From Marilutibacter maris (GTDB taxonomy: Bacteria > Pseudomonadota > Gammaproteobacteria > Xanthomonadales > Xanthomonadaceae), in the NCBI RefSeq assembly GCF_006546735.2, contig NZ_VICD02000007.1, forward strand, positions 18,586 through 82,585: 64,000 nucleotides of DNA. Direction: 5' to 3'. The notes beneath the pieces were generated by a model that was not told the origin of the DNA, ran no database searches, and was given only the letters and a program-made list of their open reading frames with translations. Shown here piece after piece: positions 17,377-32,800 of the stretch (position 1 is its first letter; every line of letters begins with the position of its first letter). The translations under genes and the position numbers were made by a program.

Positions 17377-18306
17377 ATGTTCGACCTGTCGGCTTATGCA
17401 CTGAGATTCCTCGAATATCTGGTTCTCATGGTTCTTTTCGGGGTTCCACTGTTCGGTTGGTACGGTTCGCGTCGACCGGCACTCGCCGACGCCCTGGCCG
17501 GGTGGCCATTCATGGGCGTTCTGTTGGTGAGTGCCGCCGTCGGGCTCGTGCTGACCGGGGCCGATGTCGTCTTCAAGACCGCGGGCATCATGGGAATGCC
17601 GATTGCCGACGTTGATCGCGAATCGCTCGGCTGGTATCTGTTTGATACGTCCGCAGGCCGCGCAGCCATGGCGAGAGGCGCGCTGCTGATCGCCATGGTG
17701 CTTGTACTCGGATGGCATCGTCGTCGCGGGAAGGTGGAGGCCGCCTTCCCGTTCGCGGCGACGCTGGCGGGCGGCGCCCTCGCCTCGCTGGCATGGAACG
17801 GCCACGCCGCCGCTGGCGAGGGCGTGGCAGGCGCGGTCCGGCTCTCTGCGGGCCTCGTCCATCTTCTCGCTGCAGGCGGCTGGATCGCAGCGGTCCTGAT
17901 GTTCCTGGGAATGCTCCTGCGCGGCAAGGGCGCTGCGGGCAACGGGCGTCTGCGATCAACGCATGACTTCCTGCGTGGATTCTCGACGCTTGGAACGATT
18001 TTCGTTGCTGCGCTCATTGTGTCCGGCATCGCGCATTACGGTGATCTCACCGCGTGGTCATTGTCGACGCTGGTCCAGAGCACCTACGGAAACCTGTTGC
18101 TGTTCAAACTTGCCCTGTTCGGCGGAATGCTGGGCCTGGGAGCAATGCACCGATGGACGCTGGTGCCGCGCCTTGAACGGGCGCTGGCCGGCGGAGATCC
18201 CTCGCAGGAGGTGCGAGCCTTGCGGCAGAGCGTTGCGGCCGAGGCTGCGCTGGCGATCCTGATCCTCATTGTCGTTTCAGTGCTCGGGACGCTCAGCCCC
18301 GCTTGA
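17377..18306 (+). CDS. copD: Copper transport membrane protein CopD
   Basis: 309 residues with about eight hydrophobic helices. CopD-family proteins move copper across the inner membrane together with CopC. Conserved histidines lie in WNGHAAAGEG, GLVHLLAAGGW and GIAHYGDLTAW, the pattern of the family. The start is the ATG at 17377, 10 bp after copC. Import versus balance of copper supply is unresolved for many CopD proteins. Confidence 0.9.
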   Translation: MFDLSAYALRFLEYLVLMVLFGVPLFGWYGSRRPALADALAGWPFMGVLLVSAAVGLVLTGADVVFKTAGIMGMPIADVDRESLGWYLFDTSAGRAAMARGALLIAMVLVLGWHRRRGKVEAAFPFAATLAGGALASLAWNGHAAAGEGVAGAVRLSAGLVHLLAAGGWIAAVLMFLGMLLRGKGAAGNGRLRSTHDFLRGFSTLGTIFVAALIVSGIAHYGDLTAWSLSTLVQSTYGNLLLFKLALFGGMLGLGAMHRWTLVPRLERALAGGDPSQEVRALRQSVAAEAALAILILIVVSVLGTLSPA

Positions 18307-18482
18307 CCATACCTTTCAACGACACACACGCTGGCAGGCCTAACTGGTGCCGCCTGTACGTCTCCGACGCACCCGAGAACCAGGTGCGACCGCACACGTT
18401 GCCGTAACTGTCGCGGTGCAACGCTTTCCAGGATGGTTGACGTCGGGTGGGACACTGTTCCGGAAACACTAGGAGAAGCAAC

Positions 18483-18974
18483 ATGGCACACGCTGTTCAA
18501 GGGACAGATCACAAGCACGCCGAGGGCAGCGGGCGTCCCTATCTGCTGTTCTGGATCAACATGGTGCTCGGTCTCGCGGTGATGTACATCGTCATGTTTT
18601 CGATGATCGATGGTGTCCGCGACTTCCGGAACAACCTGAACATGTTCTACATGGCACTGACCATGTGGGCTCCGATGGGGATCTTCATGCTCGCCACAAT
18701 GCCTGGCATGTTCCCCAAGAAGGGCCTGAACATGGCGCTTTACGCAATCTTCGCCGCAGTGACGCTCGGCTCGTTCGGCGCCACGCGCGCGCAGGTGCTT
18801 GTAGATGACCGTCAGTTCATCGACTCGATGATCCCCCATCACTCAGGTGCGATCCTCATGTGCCGGGAAGCCAGACTGCGTGACGCCGAACTGCTCGCGC
18901 TGTGTGACGACATCACCAAAGCGCAGCGCTCCGAGATCGACCAGATGGAGAGCATCAGATCCCGTCTCGACTAG
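18483..18974 (+). CDS. DUF305 membrane protein
   Basis: 163 residues. Three transmembrane helices (about 20-40, 55-75, 80-100) are followed by a short DUF305 domain with FIDSMIPHHSGAILMCREA, in which the HHSGAILM histidines and methionine are likely copper ligands. DUF305 proteins are frequent in copper islands. ATG 18483 follows an AGGAG site. The function is unknown; it is separated from copD by 176 bp and probably has its own promoter. Confidence 0.8.
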   Translation: MAHAVQGTDHKHAEGSGRPYLLFWINMVLGLAVMYIVMFSMIDGVRDFRNNLNMFYMALTMWAPMGIFMLATMPGMFPKKGLNMALYAIFAAVTLGSFGATRAQVLVDDRQFIDSMIPHHSGAILMCREARLRDAELLALCDDITKAQRSEIDQMESIRSRLD

Positions 18975-19348
18975 GCCGAGGATCTGCCTCCATCTGCTGC
19001 CCGGTGTCCGAGAAAAATGCCGCCCGGCCTCGCTCCAGAACTCGCCAAACTCCGGCGCCGAGACCGGCAGCCGCATGATGGCACTCGACAATGTGCCGCC
19101 GGCGCTGTCCAACTTCGAAACGCGCGGTCCATGACGTTGATCACCGGAGCCGGTTTCGGTCGACCGATCGTCTTACAGACAGCGGTCCAGAGGCCAGCGA
19201 GCTGATTCAACAGCCGCAATCGCCATCCGCACGATGGCAGTGCATGAGCTGGCTGCGCGGTAGCGACCTGCCGAGCTGCCGGGCCTTGACCTTGCCATCG
19301 TGGGAATCTTTAAGCTGGGCTTCCCGCGCATATTCCAGGGATAGTTCC
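18975..19348. other. Intergenic stretch before the copper ATPase
   Basis: About 375 bp. The last 65 bp hold a CueR-type promoter (separate entry). In the first 300 bp I find no gene I would support; short frames exist on both strands but none resembles a known protein. Confidence 0.5.
19286..19316 (+). promoter_or_regulatory. CueR-type promoter of the copper ATPase gene
   Basis: TTGACC, a 19-bp spacer, then TAAGCT. The spacer begins TTGCCATCGTGGGAA, matching the CueR operator (ACCTTGCC...GGAAGGT type), and the over-long 19-bp spacing is the hallmark of MerR-family promoters, which need the activator to untwist the DNA. It lies 32 bp before the ATPase ATG. Confidence 0.8.
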
Positions 19349-21922
<2,574 letters not shown>

Positions 21923-21968
21923 TCCCGGGGCGAAGCACCAATCACCCTTGGCTGACCAGGAGAAAAGA

Positions 21969-22466
21969 ATGATGAATATCGGTGAAGCAGCCAGGTTTTC
22001 CGGCGTCTCGGCAAAGATGATTCGCTACTACGAACAGATTGGCTTGATCCCGAAAGCTGTTCGTTCCGATGCTGGCTACCGACATTACAGCTCGCCTGAC
22101 GCCCACAGCCTTCGCTTCATACGTCGCGCACGCGACCTTGGCTTTTCGGTCGAACAGATCTCGGAACTGCTGGTCCTGTGGCGCGACCGTGACCGCGCGA
22201 GCGCCGACGTGAAGGCGATGGCGATTACCCATGCCGCCGGACTGAAGGCGAAGATCGGCGAACTACAGGCGATGGTGCAAACGCTCGAACATCTGGCCGA
22301 TCACTGCCACGGCGATGATCGGCCGGACTGCCCGATCCTTGCGGATCTGGCTGAGCCAACCGCCGCGGTGGACTCGCGTCCGCAGACTCCACACAGGACG
22401 CCTCTGTTCGGAGTCGACACGCCCGCCTCGTCACGCAACCGCCGCGTCGAGATTGCGCATTCGTGA
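21969..22466 (+). CDS. cueR: Copper-responsive MerR-family activator CueR
   Basis: 165 residues. The N-terminal winged helix (MNIGEAARFSGVSAKMIRYYEQIGLI) and dimer helix are classical. The Cu(I) site is CHGDDRPDC (C113, C121), and the serine in RASADVKA corresponds to the CueR serine that marks monovalent-metal sensors. The C-terminal 30 residues are longer than usual. It should activate the two 19-bp-spacer promoters in front of the ATPase and copZ when Cu(I) rises. Confidence 0.93.
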   Translation: MMNIGEAARFSGVSAKMIRYYEQIGLIPKAVRSDAGYRHYSSPDAHSLRFIRRARDLGFSVEQISELLVLWRDRDRASADVKAMAITHAAGLKAKIGELQAMVQTLEHLADHCHGDDRPDCPILADLAEPTAAVDSRPQTPHRTPLFGVDTPASSRNRRVEIAHS

Positions 22467-22548
22467 TCGAATGTACGGTCGCAGGAGAGATCACGGCATC
22501 GTTGCCAGCCCGCCGCGAACAGCGTGCAAGCATTTCATTGACAACCGC

Positions 22549-22579
22549 TTGACCTTGCCACGCTGTCAAACCCGATACT
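22549..22579 (+). promoter_or_regulatory. CueR-type promoter of copZ
   Basis: TTGACC, 19-bp spacer (starting TTGCCACGCTG), then GATACT. It shares CTTGACCTTGCCA with the ATPase promoter and has the same MerR-type spacing, 30 bp before the copZ ATG, so both genes should respond to CueR. Confidence 0.75.
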
Positions 22580-22609
22580 GACCAGACACCCGGCAACCAG
22601 GAGATCGCG

Positions 22610-22810
22610 ATGCTTCACTTCCACATCCCAAACATGACCTGCGGCGGCTGTGCCAAGTCCGTCACCAAGGCGCTGCTGAGCGTCGACCCGCAAGCCCGCA
22701 TCGAAACCGATCCGCCGACGCGCGAGGTGAGGGTCGATAGCGGCATGGACGAGGGCGCGTTCCTCTCAGCGCTTGGCGAGGCTGGGTACGCGGCCAGGCG
22801 ACCAGCCTGA
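22610..22810 (+). CDS. copZ: Copper chaperone CopZ (HMA domain)
   Basis: 66 residues forming one heavy-metal-associated domain with the Cu(I) loop NMTCGGCAKSV and the usual ferredoxin-like ending GEAGYAA. It carries Cu(I) in the cytosol, delivering it to the ATPase or to CueR. It has its own CueR-type promoter. Confidence 0.93.
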   Translation: MLHFHIPNMTCGGCAKSVTKALLSVDPQARIETDPPTREVRVDSGMDEGAFLSALGEAGYAARRPA

Positions 22811-22903
22811 AGCGATGCCCGACTGAACTCATGGCTGCAGGTGGTGCGTCGGCACCAGCAAATGCACCCCTGGTCGGGCCGGACACTGCCATTCGCGTTT
22901 CCT

Positions 22904-23947
22904 TCAAAGCCAGCGGCGTGCCCACCAGCCGATCAGCTGGGTAAACGGCGAGTGCCATGGCCTGCGCCGCGGCCAGTCTTCAGTGACTTCGGCGGCGTCG
23001 CCCAGATCCAGCACGAACTGCCCGGCGAGCTGCCCGTTCAGCGCCGGGCCGTGTTCGAACAGATTGAGCTCATCGTTGACGAAGAAGCTGCGGTAATCGA
23101 AGTTCGCCGTACCCACCGTGGCCCAGTCGTCATCCACCAGGACTGTCTTGGCATGGAGGACGCGGGGCTGGTACTCCCAGATCCGTACGCCCGCCGCCCG
23201 CAGGCTGCCATAGGCTGCGCGCGCGGCCCACTGGGTGATGACGACGTCGCTCTTGCCCGGCACCAGCAGGCGCACATCCAGGCCTCGCCTGGCCGCATCG
23301 CGCAGCGCCGCCTGGCTGCTTCGGTCCGGGACGAAGTAGGGCGTGGTCAGCCAGATCCGGCGACGCGCGGCGCGGAACGCATCGGTGAATTCGCAGTGCA
23401 GGACGTGCCGGCAGCGGCCGTTGCTGTTGGGTACCAGCTGCCGGCCGGAGTGCGTGGCGGGTGGCCACGGCGCACGCGGGAAGGCATCGAAGTGGCGGAT
23501 GGCATCCTGCACGAGTTCACCCTGGAACCGCAGGTGGGTGTCGCGCCACCTGCCGGGGCCGATGGCGGCGGCCGAACTGTCCCGATGGATGTTGAACCCG
23601 CCCAGATAGGCGGCCGTGTCGTCCACGACCACCAGTTTGCGGTGGTTGCGCCGATGGAACGCCCACGGCCGCCTCCACGACCAGGGACGGCTCCAGTGCA
23701 ATTGGACCCCGGCCGAGCGCAACGCCGCCAGCCGCGCACTGGAAAGCATGCCCCAGGAGCCGACGGGGTCGATGCGCAATCGGACCAGGACCCCGCGCGC
23801 AGCGGCACTGGCCAGGAGATCGAGGATCGGTTCTCCGGCCTCATCGTCCGCGAAGATGTAGGACTCCAGACGGATGGTGGAACCGGCCGCCGCGATGTCT
23901 TCGCGGAGATCGGCGTAGAGCGCGTCGCCCTCAATATAATGTCGCAT
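22904..23947 (-). CDS. Phospholipase-D-family protein (cardiolipin-synthase-like)
   Basis: 347 residues. Two HKD catalytic motifs are intact: HRKLVVVD and HAKTVLVD, each followed by the expected GGFN and GTANFD turns, so the enzyme should form a phosphohistidine intermediate. The N-terminus is shorter than in ClsB-type enzymes, but an in-frame stop lies 6 bp before the ATG at 23947, so this is the start. Two fragments of a close relative of this gene border the Nuo-like cassette (near 49.85 and 58.7 kb). It is divergent from the next ATPase gene, and its upstream DNA changes character near 23978, which looks like a recombination join. Confidence 0.88.
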   Translation of the reverse strand: MRHYIEGDALYADLREDIAAAGSTIRLESYIFADDEAGEPILDLLASAAARGVLVRLRIDPVGSWGMLSSARLAALRSAGVQLHWSRPWSWRRPWAFHRRNHRKLVVVDDTAAYLGGFNIHRDSSAAAIGPGRWRDTHLRFQGELVQDAIRHFDAFPRAPWPPATHSGRQLVPNSNGRCRHVLHCEFTDAFRAARRRIWLTTPYFVPDRSSQAALRDAARRGLDVRLLVPGKSDVVITQWAARAAYGSLRAAGVRIWEYQPRVLHAKTVLVDDDWATVGTANFDYRSFFVNDELNLFEHGPALNGQLAGQFVLDLGDAAEVTEDWPRRRPWHSPFTQLIGWWARRWL

Positions 23948-24149
23948 GGCTCAGTGCGCGGGCGGACGCGGCAGATGCGTGGGCGCCAGCGCAAGTACCT
24001 CCTCGTCGATCACAGTGGCCGGTCCGGCTGTCAAACCCCTATGGCACACTGCCTTGGCAGCCACTCCCAATGCAACGAGCACCTGCAAGAACTCGCCCTC
24101 TCCCCATCATCATTCCCGAGCTGAAGGCGCGACCACCGCTGTTGAGACG

Positions 24150-26511
<2,362 letters not shown>

Positions 26512-26515
<4 letters not shown>

Positions 26516-26525
26516 TCTGGATCAG
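26512..26525 (+). promoter_or_regulatory. FNR/ANR-type box before the cus genes
   Basis: TTGATCTGGATCAG matches nine of ten bases of the FNR consensus TTGAT-N4-ATCAA. A weak -10 (TAACCT, 26548-26553) is at the distance expected for a class II site centred at -41.5, which would put transcription start near 26560. It overlaps the end of the ATPase reading frame. It implies induction of copper efflux when oxygen is low. Confidence 0.5.
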
Positions 26526-26559
26526 TTGCATCGGACCGCGAAAGAGGTAACCTCAAGTC

Positions 26560-26979
26560 ATGATCCGCCGTCGCCACCGGAACTGGTTCCAGCGCGCCGC
26601 CCTCCTCGCGATGGCGGCGCTGCTCTGGTCCCAGTTCGCGCTGGCCGGTCATGGCGGTTGCCTGGATCTCCCGGGAGCGACCACCGCAGAGGGGGCTGAC
26701 GCATACGCCCAACACGATCCCAACCATGGCTGTGACGCCGATCTTCCCTCAGCGGACACGGCGCTGTGTGCCGCACATTGCAACGAAGGGGGCATTTCGG
26801 CCGACAGTAGTCGCATCTCCCCGGTGCCACCGCTCATTGTCAGTGCGTGGCTCTCCTGGTTCGCGGTCGCTCAGACCGCAGACGCCGGTCCCGGAGTTTC
26901 GTCTGCCTGGGTAGACGCCCCACCCAGGCCCGCCTGGCACCGCCCCACCGCCCATCCAGCGGCTCTCCTGCTGATCTGA
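26560..26979 (+). CDS. Small exported Cys/His protein preceding cusCBA
   Basis: 139 residues with a signal-like start (LLAMAALLWSQFALAGHG). The mature part has four cysteines and several histidines between residues 35 and 75 (GGCLDLPG, HDPNHGCDAD, LCAAHCNEG), suggesting metal binding, and a Pro-rich end with a final hydrophobic patch. It resembles CopL and DUF2946-type small proteins in layout only; I do not recognise the family. Position just before an efflux operon suggests a regulatory or sensing role like CopL. Confidence 0.55.
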   Translation: MIRRRHRNWFQRAALLAMAALLWSQFALAGHGGCLDLPGATTAEGADAYAQHDPNHGCDADLPSADTALCAAHCNEGGISADSSRISPVPPLIVSAWLSWFAVAQTADAGPGVSSAWVDAPPRPAWHRPTAHPAALLLI

Positions 26980-27106
26980 TGCCCGAACGCTGACTGCTCC
27001 GCACGCCTCTGTGCGGCGCAGTGCTGTGCGTTCGTGCCGTGCGCGTCACGGCATGTGTTCTGCCTCGTCCGAGCGACCTGCGTCGCGTCGGCCCAAGGAC
27101 ACTGAT

Positions 27107-28429
27107 ATGGCATCCCTGTTCGACCCGATGCAGGCCAGGCGCCTGCACCCTTACCCGCTGTTCCGCCGTCGGCCACTGCTCCGGCACCTGCTTGCCTGCG
27201 TGTTCGCCGGCGGCTTGTGGACGCTGGCGCTGCCCGCGACCGCCACCGAACCCATCCCGGGGCACAGCCTCGAGTCGATCCGCACCTGGGTTCTGGAACA
27301 CAACCCCGAGCTGCGGGCCATGGACTTCGAAACCCAGGCCGCCGAAGCGAGGATCCTTCCCGCAGGTGCCCTGCCCGATCCGATGGCCTCGGTTGGATTC
27401 CGCGGCCTCGATCCGGACAAGCCCTGGCGCACCGCCGGTGCCGAGCGCGAGGTGAACTACGCGCTGCGTCAGCGCTTCCCGCTCTGGGGCAAGCGTGGTC
27501 TGGCGCGGACCGCGGCCAGCCAGGACGCGGTCGCGGTCGGGCTTGACCGCATCACCGCGGCGCGCGACCTGCTGGCAGAGGCTGAAGCGGCGTACGTGCG
27601 CTACTGGCATGCCGATCAGGCCGTGGCCGTGCTCGACCGCCGCATCGCCCTGCTCCGGCAGGTCGAGGAAATAGCCGGCGTGCGCTACGCCCTGGGTCGC
27701 GCGGCGCAGCAGGATGCCATCCGCGCCCAGGTCGAGCAGACCAGCCTACAGCGCGAGCGGATCGAACGCCTCGCGACCAAGCAGGAGGCGGCCGCCACCT
27801 TGAACGCGGTGCTGGGACGCCGTTCCGATGCACCGCTGGCGACTCCCGATGAGGCGCCGCGCCTCGTCGTCCACAGCGCCTCGCTCACCGAGGCACTGGA
27901 TGACGCAAATGCGCACCCCGCGGTGCGCTCGCAGCAGGCCCGCGCCGAGGCCGCGCGCACGAACGTGGTACTGCAGCGTCGCAACCGCTTTCCCGACATC
28001 ACCCTGGGCGTGGGTGCGATGCAGTACGGCAACGGCATCGAAAGCACCGAGCTGATGCTCGAGGTCGAGATCCCGTTCCAGCAGCGCGCCCGCCGCGAAC
28101 GCGAGCGCGAGTCGCGCCTGCTCGAAGACGCAGCGCTTGCCCGCAGGGACGCCACGCTGCGGGCCGTCGAGGAAAGCGGCGCCTCCGCCTGGTCGCAGTG
28201 GACCAGCGCACGCGAGCGCCGCGCGCTGATCGAGAACACGCTGCTGCCGCAGGCCGACGCCACCTGGCAGTCCGCGCTGGCCAGCTACCAGGTCGGCGAA
28301 GTCGACTTCGGGACGCTGCTGGAAGCACTCAATGAATGGCAGGGCGCCGACCTCGCACGGGTCGATGCACTGCGTGACGAACTGTTGGGCGCCGCCGCCG
28401 TGCGCGCCATCGAAGGAGAGATCCGATGA
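27107..28429 (+). CDS. Outer-membrane efflux channel (CusC/TolC family)
   Basis: 440 residues with a signal peptide ending near PATATEP. Long helical stretches with the TolC-type duplicated pattern (LAEAEAAYVRYWHADQ..., LREVEEIAGVRY-like and ARRERERESRLL segments) form the periplasmic tunnel of the trimer. It is the exit duct for the RND pump encoded next; its stop overlaps the adaptor gene by ATGA. It fits the CusC/CzcC branch that goes with heavy-metal pumps. Confidence 0.9.
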   Translation: MASLFDPMQARRLHPYPLFRRRPLLRHLLACVFAGGLWTLALPATATEPIPGHSLESIRTWVLEHNPELRAMDFETQAAEARILPAGALPDPMASVGFRGLDPDKPWRTAGAEREVNYALRQRFPLWGKRGLARTAASQDAVAVGLDRITAARDLLAEAEAAYVRYWHADQAVAVLDRRIALLRQVEEIAGVRYALGRAAQQDAIRAQVEQTSLQRERIERLATKQEAAATLNAVLGRRSDAPLATPDEAPRLVVHSASLTEALDDANAHPAVRSQQARAEAARTNVVLQRRNRFPDITLGVGAMQYGNGIESTELMLEVEIPFQQRARRERERESRLLEDAALARRDATLRAVEESGASAWSQWTSARERRALIENTLLPQADATWQSALASYQVGEVDFGTLLEALNEWQGADLARVDALRDELLGAAAVRAIEGEIR

Positions 28430-29838
28430 CCCGTGTCCAGACCCTGTCGCTCGCCATCGGCGTCGCACTCGCCGCACTCGCCGTCGGCTGGATGGCGGGC
28501 CGCGCCACGAACGATTCGCCCACCGCAGCCACGTCCGCCGAGGCACCGGCCGCGGAACGCAAGGTGCTCTATTACCGCAATCCGATGGGCCTGGCGGACA
28601 CGTCGCCGGTGCCGAAGAAGGATTCGATGGGCATGGACTACGTCCCGGTCTATGCCGACGACGCCCCGCCGGCGGCGCCGGGTACGGTGGTGCTGCCCCC
28701 GGACAAGGTGCAGGCGCTGGGCGTGCGCACCGAGGCGGTCAAGCGAGGAGCCATGTCCGCCACCGTGCGCACCAGCGGCACGGTCGAGGTCGACGAGACC
28801 CGGCAGTACGCGATCGCGCCCCGCTTTGAAGGCTGGGTGGAGCGGCTGTACGCGGACCAGACCGGCATGCGCGTCCGCGCCGGGCAGCCGCTGCTCTCCG
28901 TCTACAGCCCACAGTTGGCGGCGGCGCAGGAGGAATACCGGCTGGCCGACGAGACCGCCCGCAGGTTGGCCGGGTCCGATCCCGCGAGCGCGGCATCGAT
29001 GACCCGCCTGCGCGATGCCGCACGCACCCGCCTGCGCAACTGGGAAATCAGCGACGCGCAACTCGGCAAGACGGGGCTGGTGCTCACCGCGCCCGCGGAC
29101 GGGGTCGTGATCGAGAAGCCGGTGGTCCAGGGCGCACGCTTCGAGCCCGGCGAAACCATCCTGCGCCTGGCGGACCTGTCGACGGTGTGGGTGATCGCGA
29201 AGGTCCCGGCGGCGCAGGCCGCGGGCATCCAGCCCGGCCAGCCCGCACGCTTTGAAACCGTGGCCCTGCCGGGCCAGGTGGCCGAGGGCGCGGTCACCTT
29301 CGTGCAGCCCGTCATCGATGCGATGACGCGCACCGTGGATGTGCGCATCGCCCTGCCCAACCCCGACGGCGACCTCCGGCCGGGGCTCTACGGGACGGTG
29401 GTGCTGGAGGAGCCGGGTGCTGGACCGGTCCTGACCGTTCCGCGCTCGGCCGTGCTCGACAGCGGCAAGCGCCAGGTGGTGCTGGTCGAGACCGGCCCCG
29501 GCCGGTTCGCACCGCGCGACGTCACCCTGGGTCGCCGTGGCGGCGATCGCATCGAAGTGCTCGACGGGATCGCCGAAGGCGAACAGGTCGTGGTCTCCGC
29601 CAACTTCCTGATCGACGCCGAAAGCAACCTGCAGTCGGCACTCCAGGGTCTTGAGGGTCACACAGGACACGGCGCGCCTTCGGGCACCGCTGAGGATCCA
29701 CACGCCGGGCACGGCGAGGACGCCGCCGACCCGCACGCAGGTCATGGTGACGAGGCCTCTGATCCGCACGCCGGTCATTCCATGCCGGCTACCCCGGAAG
29801 AGACTCCGCCCGCCCCCACCGGCCACGAGGGGCACTGA
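28426..29838 (+). CDS. RND efflux periplasmic adaptor (CusB family)
   Basis: 470 residues. An N-terminal anchor is followed by a heavy-metal-binding motif YYRNPMGLADTSPVPKKDSMGMDY, characteristic of CusB, with the two methionine groups that accept Cu(I) from a carrier. Then come the barrel-sandwich/lipoyl halves (APRFEGWVERLYADQTGMRV and LTAPADGVVIEKPVV), beta-barrel and membrane-proximal domains. The last ~60 residues are a His-rich tail with repeated DPHAGHG units. It links the pump to the outer-membrane channel. Confidence 0.92.
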   Translation: MTRVQTLSLAIGVALAALAVGWMAGRATNDSPTAATSAEAPAAERKVLYYRNPMGLADTSPVPKKDSMGMDYVPVYADDAPPAAPGTVVLPPDKVQALGVRTEAVKRGAMSATVRTSGTVEVDETRQYAIAPRFEGWVERLYADQTGMRVRAGQPLLSVYSPQLAAAQEEYRLADETARRLAGSDPASAASMTRLRDAARTRLRNWEISDAQLGKTGLVLTAPADGVVIEKPVVQGARFEPGETILRLADLSTVWVIAKVPAAQAAGIQPGQPARFETVALPGQVAEGAVTFVQPVIDAMTRTVDVRIALPNPDGDLRPGLYGTVVLEEPGAGPVLTVPRSAVLDSGKRQVVLVETGPGRFAPRDVTLGRRGGDRIEVLDGIAEGEQVVVSANFLIDAESNLQSALQGLEGHTGHGAPSGTAEDPHAGHGEDAADPHAGHGDEASDPHAGHSMPATPEETPPAPTGHEGH

Positions 29839-29839
29839 C

Positions 29840-32800
29840 ATGCTTGGCCGTCTCGTTGAATGGTCGGTGCGCAACGTCTTCCTGGTGCTGCTGATGGCGC
29901 TGGCGATTGTCGCCGGTGGCATCTACGCACTGATGAACACGCCGCTGGACGCACAACCGGATCTGTCGGACGTGCAGGTGATCGTGTTCACGGAGTACCC
30001 GGGGCAGGCGCCCCAGGTGGTCGAGGACCAGGTCACCTATCCGCTGACCAGCGCCCTGCTCGCGACGCCGAAGTCGAAGGACGTCCGCGGCTTCTCGTTC
30101 TTCGGCGCCTCCTTCATCTACGTCATCTTCGAAGAAGGCACGGACCTGTACTGGGCGCGCTCGCGCGTGCTCGAGAACCTCAACGTCGCGTCGAAAAACC
30201 TGCCGGCTGGCGTGGCACCGGCACTGGGACCCGACGCGTCCGGCGTGGGCTGGGTCTACCAGTACGTGCTGCAGAGCGACCGCCACTCGCTGGACGAGCT
30301 GCGCGCGATGCAGGACTGGTACCTGCGTTACCAGCTCACCACCGCGCCCGGCGTGGCCGAGGTCGCCAGCGTCGGCGGCTTCGTGCGCCAGTACTCGATC
30401 ACCGTCGATCCGGTCCGGCTGCGCGAGTTCGACATCCCGATTTCACGCGTGTCCGAGGTGATCGCCGAGAGCAACCGCGACGTCGGCGGCCGCGTGATCG
30501 AGATGGCCGAGACCGAGTACATGGTGCGGGGCCGCGGCTACCTGCGCGGTATCGAGGATATCGAGAGCCTGGTTCTGCGCGCCGAAGGGGGCGCACCGGT
30601 GCTGATCGGCGACGTCGCCCGGGTCGAACTGGTACCCGATGAGCGCCGTGGCATCGTCGACCTGGACGGCGAAGGCGACGTTGTGGGCGGGATCGTCATT
30701 GCGCGCTTCGGCGAAAACGCCCTGGCCGTGATCGGGGGGGTGAAGGACAAGATCGCCCAGCTTGCGAGTGGACTCCCCGAGGGCGTCAGCGTCCAGGCGG
30801 TCTACGACCGCTCCGATCTCATCGTGCGCGCGATCAAGACGCTACGCACGACGCTGCTCGAGGAGAGCCTGATCGTCGCACTGGTGTGCCTGGTATTCCT
30901 GTTCCATGCGCGCAGCGCGCTGGTCGCGATCATCATGCTGCCCGTCGGCGTGCTGATCGCGGTGATCGCGATGCGCATGCTGGGCATGAACTCCAACATC
31001 ATGAGCCTGGGCGGCATCGCGATCTCGATTGGCGTGATGGTCGACGCGGCGATCGTGATGATCGAGAACGCGCACAAGCACATCGAGCGCTCCGACGGCT
31101 CCCGCAGCCGGACCCAGCTGATCATCGATGCCTGTCGCGAGGTCGGGCCGGCGCTGTTCTTCAGCCTGATGATCATCACCGTCTCGTTCCTGCCCGTGTT
31201 CGCCCTGGAGGCTCAGGAAGGTCGCCTGTTCAAGCCGCTGGCCTTCACCAAGACCTTCGCGATGGCCGGTGGCGCGCTGTTGTCGATCACGCTGGTACCG
31301 GTACTCATGCTGCTGTTCGTGCGCGGCAAGATCGTGCCCGAGCACAAGAATCCGGTGAACCGGTTCCTGGTTGCGGCCTATCGGCCGGTGATCAACGTCG
31401 TTCTGCGGCATCGCATGGCCACAATCATGTTTGCGTTGGTCGCCCTGTTTGCAAGCCTGTGGCCTGCATCGCGGCTGGGCAGCGAGTTCATGCCAACCCT
31501 CAACGAAGGCACGCTGCTGTACATGCCCGCGTCGCTTCCGGGCATGTCGGTGACCAAGGCCTCGGAGCTGCTGCAGCAGCAGGACCGGATCATCAAGGGC
31601 TTCCCGGAAGTGGAGTCGGTGTTCGGCAAGGCGGGCCGTGCCCTGACGGCCACCGATCCCGCACCGCTGGAGATGTTCGAGACCGTCATCAACCTCAAGC
31701 CCGAGGACGACTGGCGGGACGGCATGACCACCGACAAGCTCATCGCCGAGATGGACGCGGCGCTGAAGTTCCCGGGCGTCGCCAACTCCTGGACGATGCC
31801 GATCAAGGCGCGCACCGACATGCTGGCCACCGGCATCCGCACGCCCGTGGGCATCAAACTCTTCGGCACGGACCTTGAGCAACTCGACGCGCTGGCCACC
31901 GAGATCGAAGCCGTGGTGCGCGAAGTGCCGGGCACGACCAGCGCGTTCGCCGAACGCCTGACCGGCGCCTACTACCTCGACATCACCCCCGACCTTGGCA
32001 GCCTGGCCCAGTACGGCGTCACCCTGGGCGAGGTGCAGAACGTGGTGGCCGCCGCGCTGGGCGGCGAGATCGTCACCACCATCCTCCAGGGCCGCGAACG
32101 CTTCAGCGCGATCGTGCGCTATCCCCGCGAACTCCGCGACGATCCGCACCGGATAGGCAGCCAAGTCCTGGTGCCGGTCCCCGGCGGCGCCCAGGTGCCG
32201 CTCGGCGAACTGGCGCAGATCGAGGTCAGGAAGGGGGCGCCGAGCATCCGCACCGAGAACGCGATGCTGGCGGCTTACATCTACGTCGATACCCGCGAGA
32301 GCGATCTCGGCCGCTACGTGAAGGCTGCGCAGGAAGCGGTCACCGAGCAGGTGCAGTTCCCGCCTGGCTACTACGTAACCTGGAGTGGACAGTACGAGTA
32401 CATGCAACGTGCCGCGGAGAAGATGCGTGTCGTCGTTCCGGTGACGCTGGCGCTGATCTTCCTGCTGCTGTACCTCAACTTCCGCCGCGTCACCGAGTCG
32501 CTGATCGTGATGCTGTCGGTGCCCTTCGCACTGGTCGGTGGCATCTGGCTGATGTGGATGCTCGACTACAACACCAGCGTCGCGGTGATCGTGGGCTTCA
32601 TCGCGCTGGCCGGCGTCGCCGCGGAAACCGGCGTGGTGATGCTGATCTACCTCGACCACGCACTTGAAGCGCGTGCCGCGCAGAGGCAGGCCGAAGGCCG
32701 GGCACTGGATTCACGGGACCTGCGCGAGGCCATCATCGAAGGCGCGGTCGACCGCGTGCGCCCGAAGATGATGACCGTGGTCGCGATCATGGCGGGCCTG

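Noticed and set aside
18293..18484. Short minus-strand frame between copD and the DUF305 gene
   Set aside because: No ribosome-binding site, no similarity and poor codon pattern; treated as intergenic.
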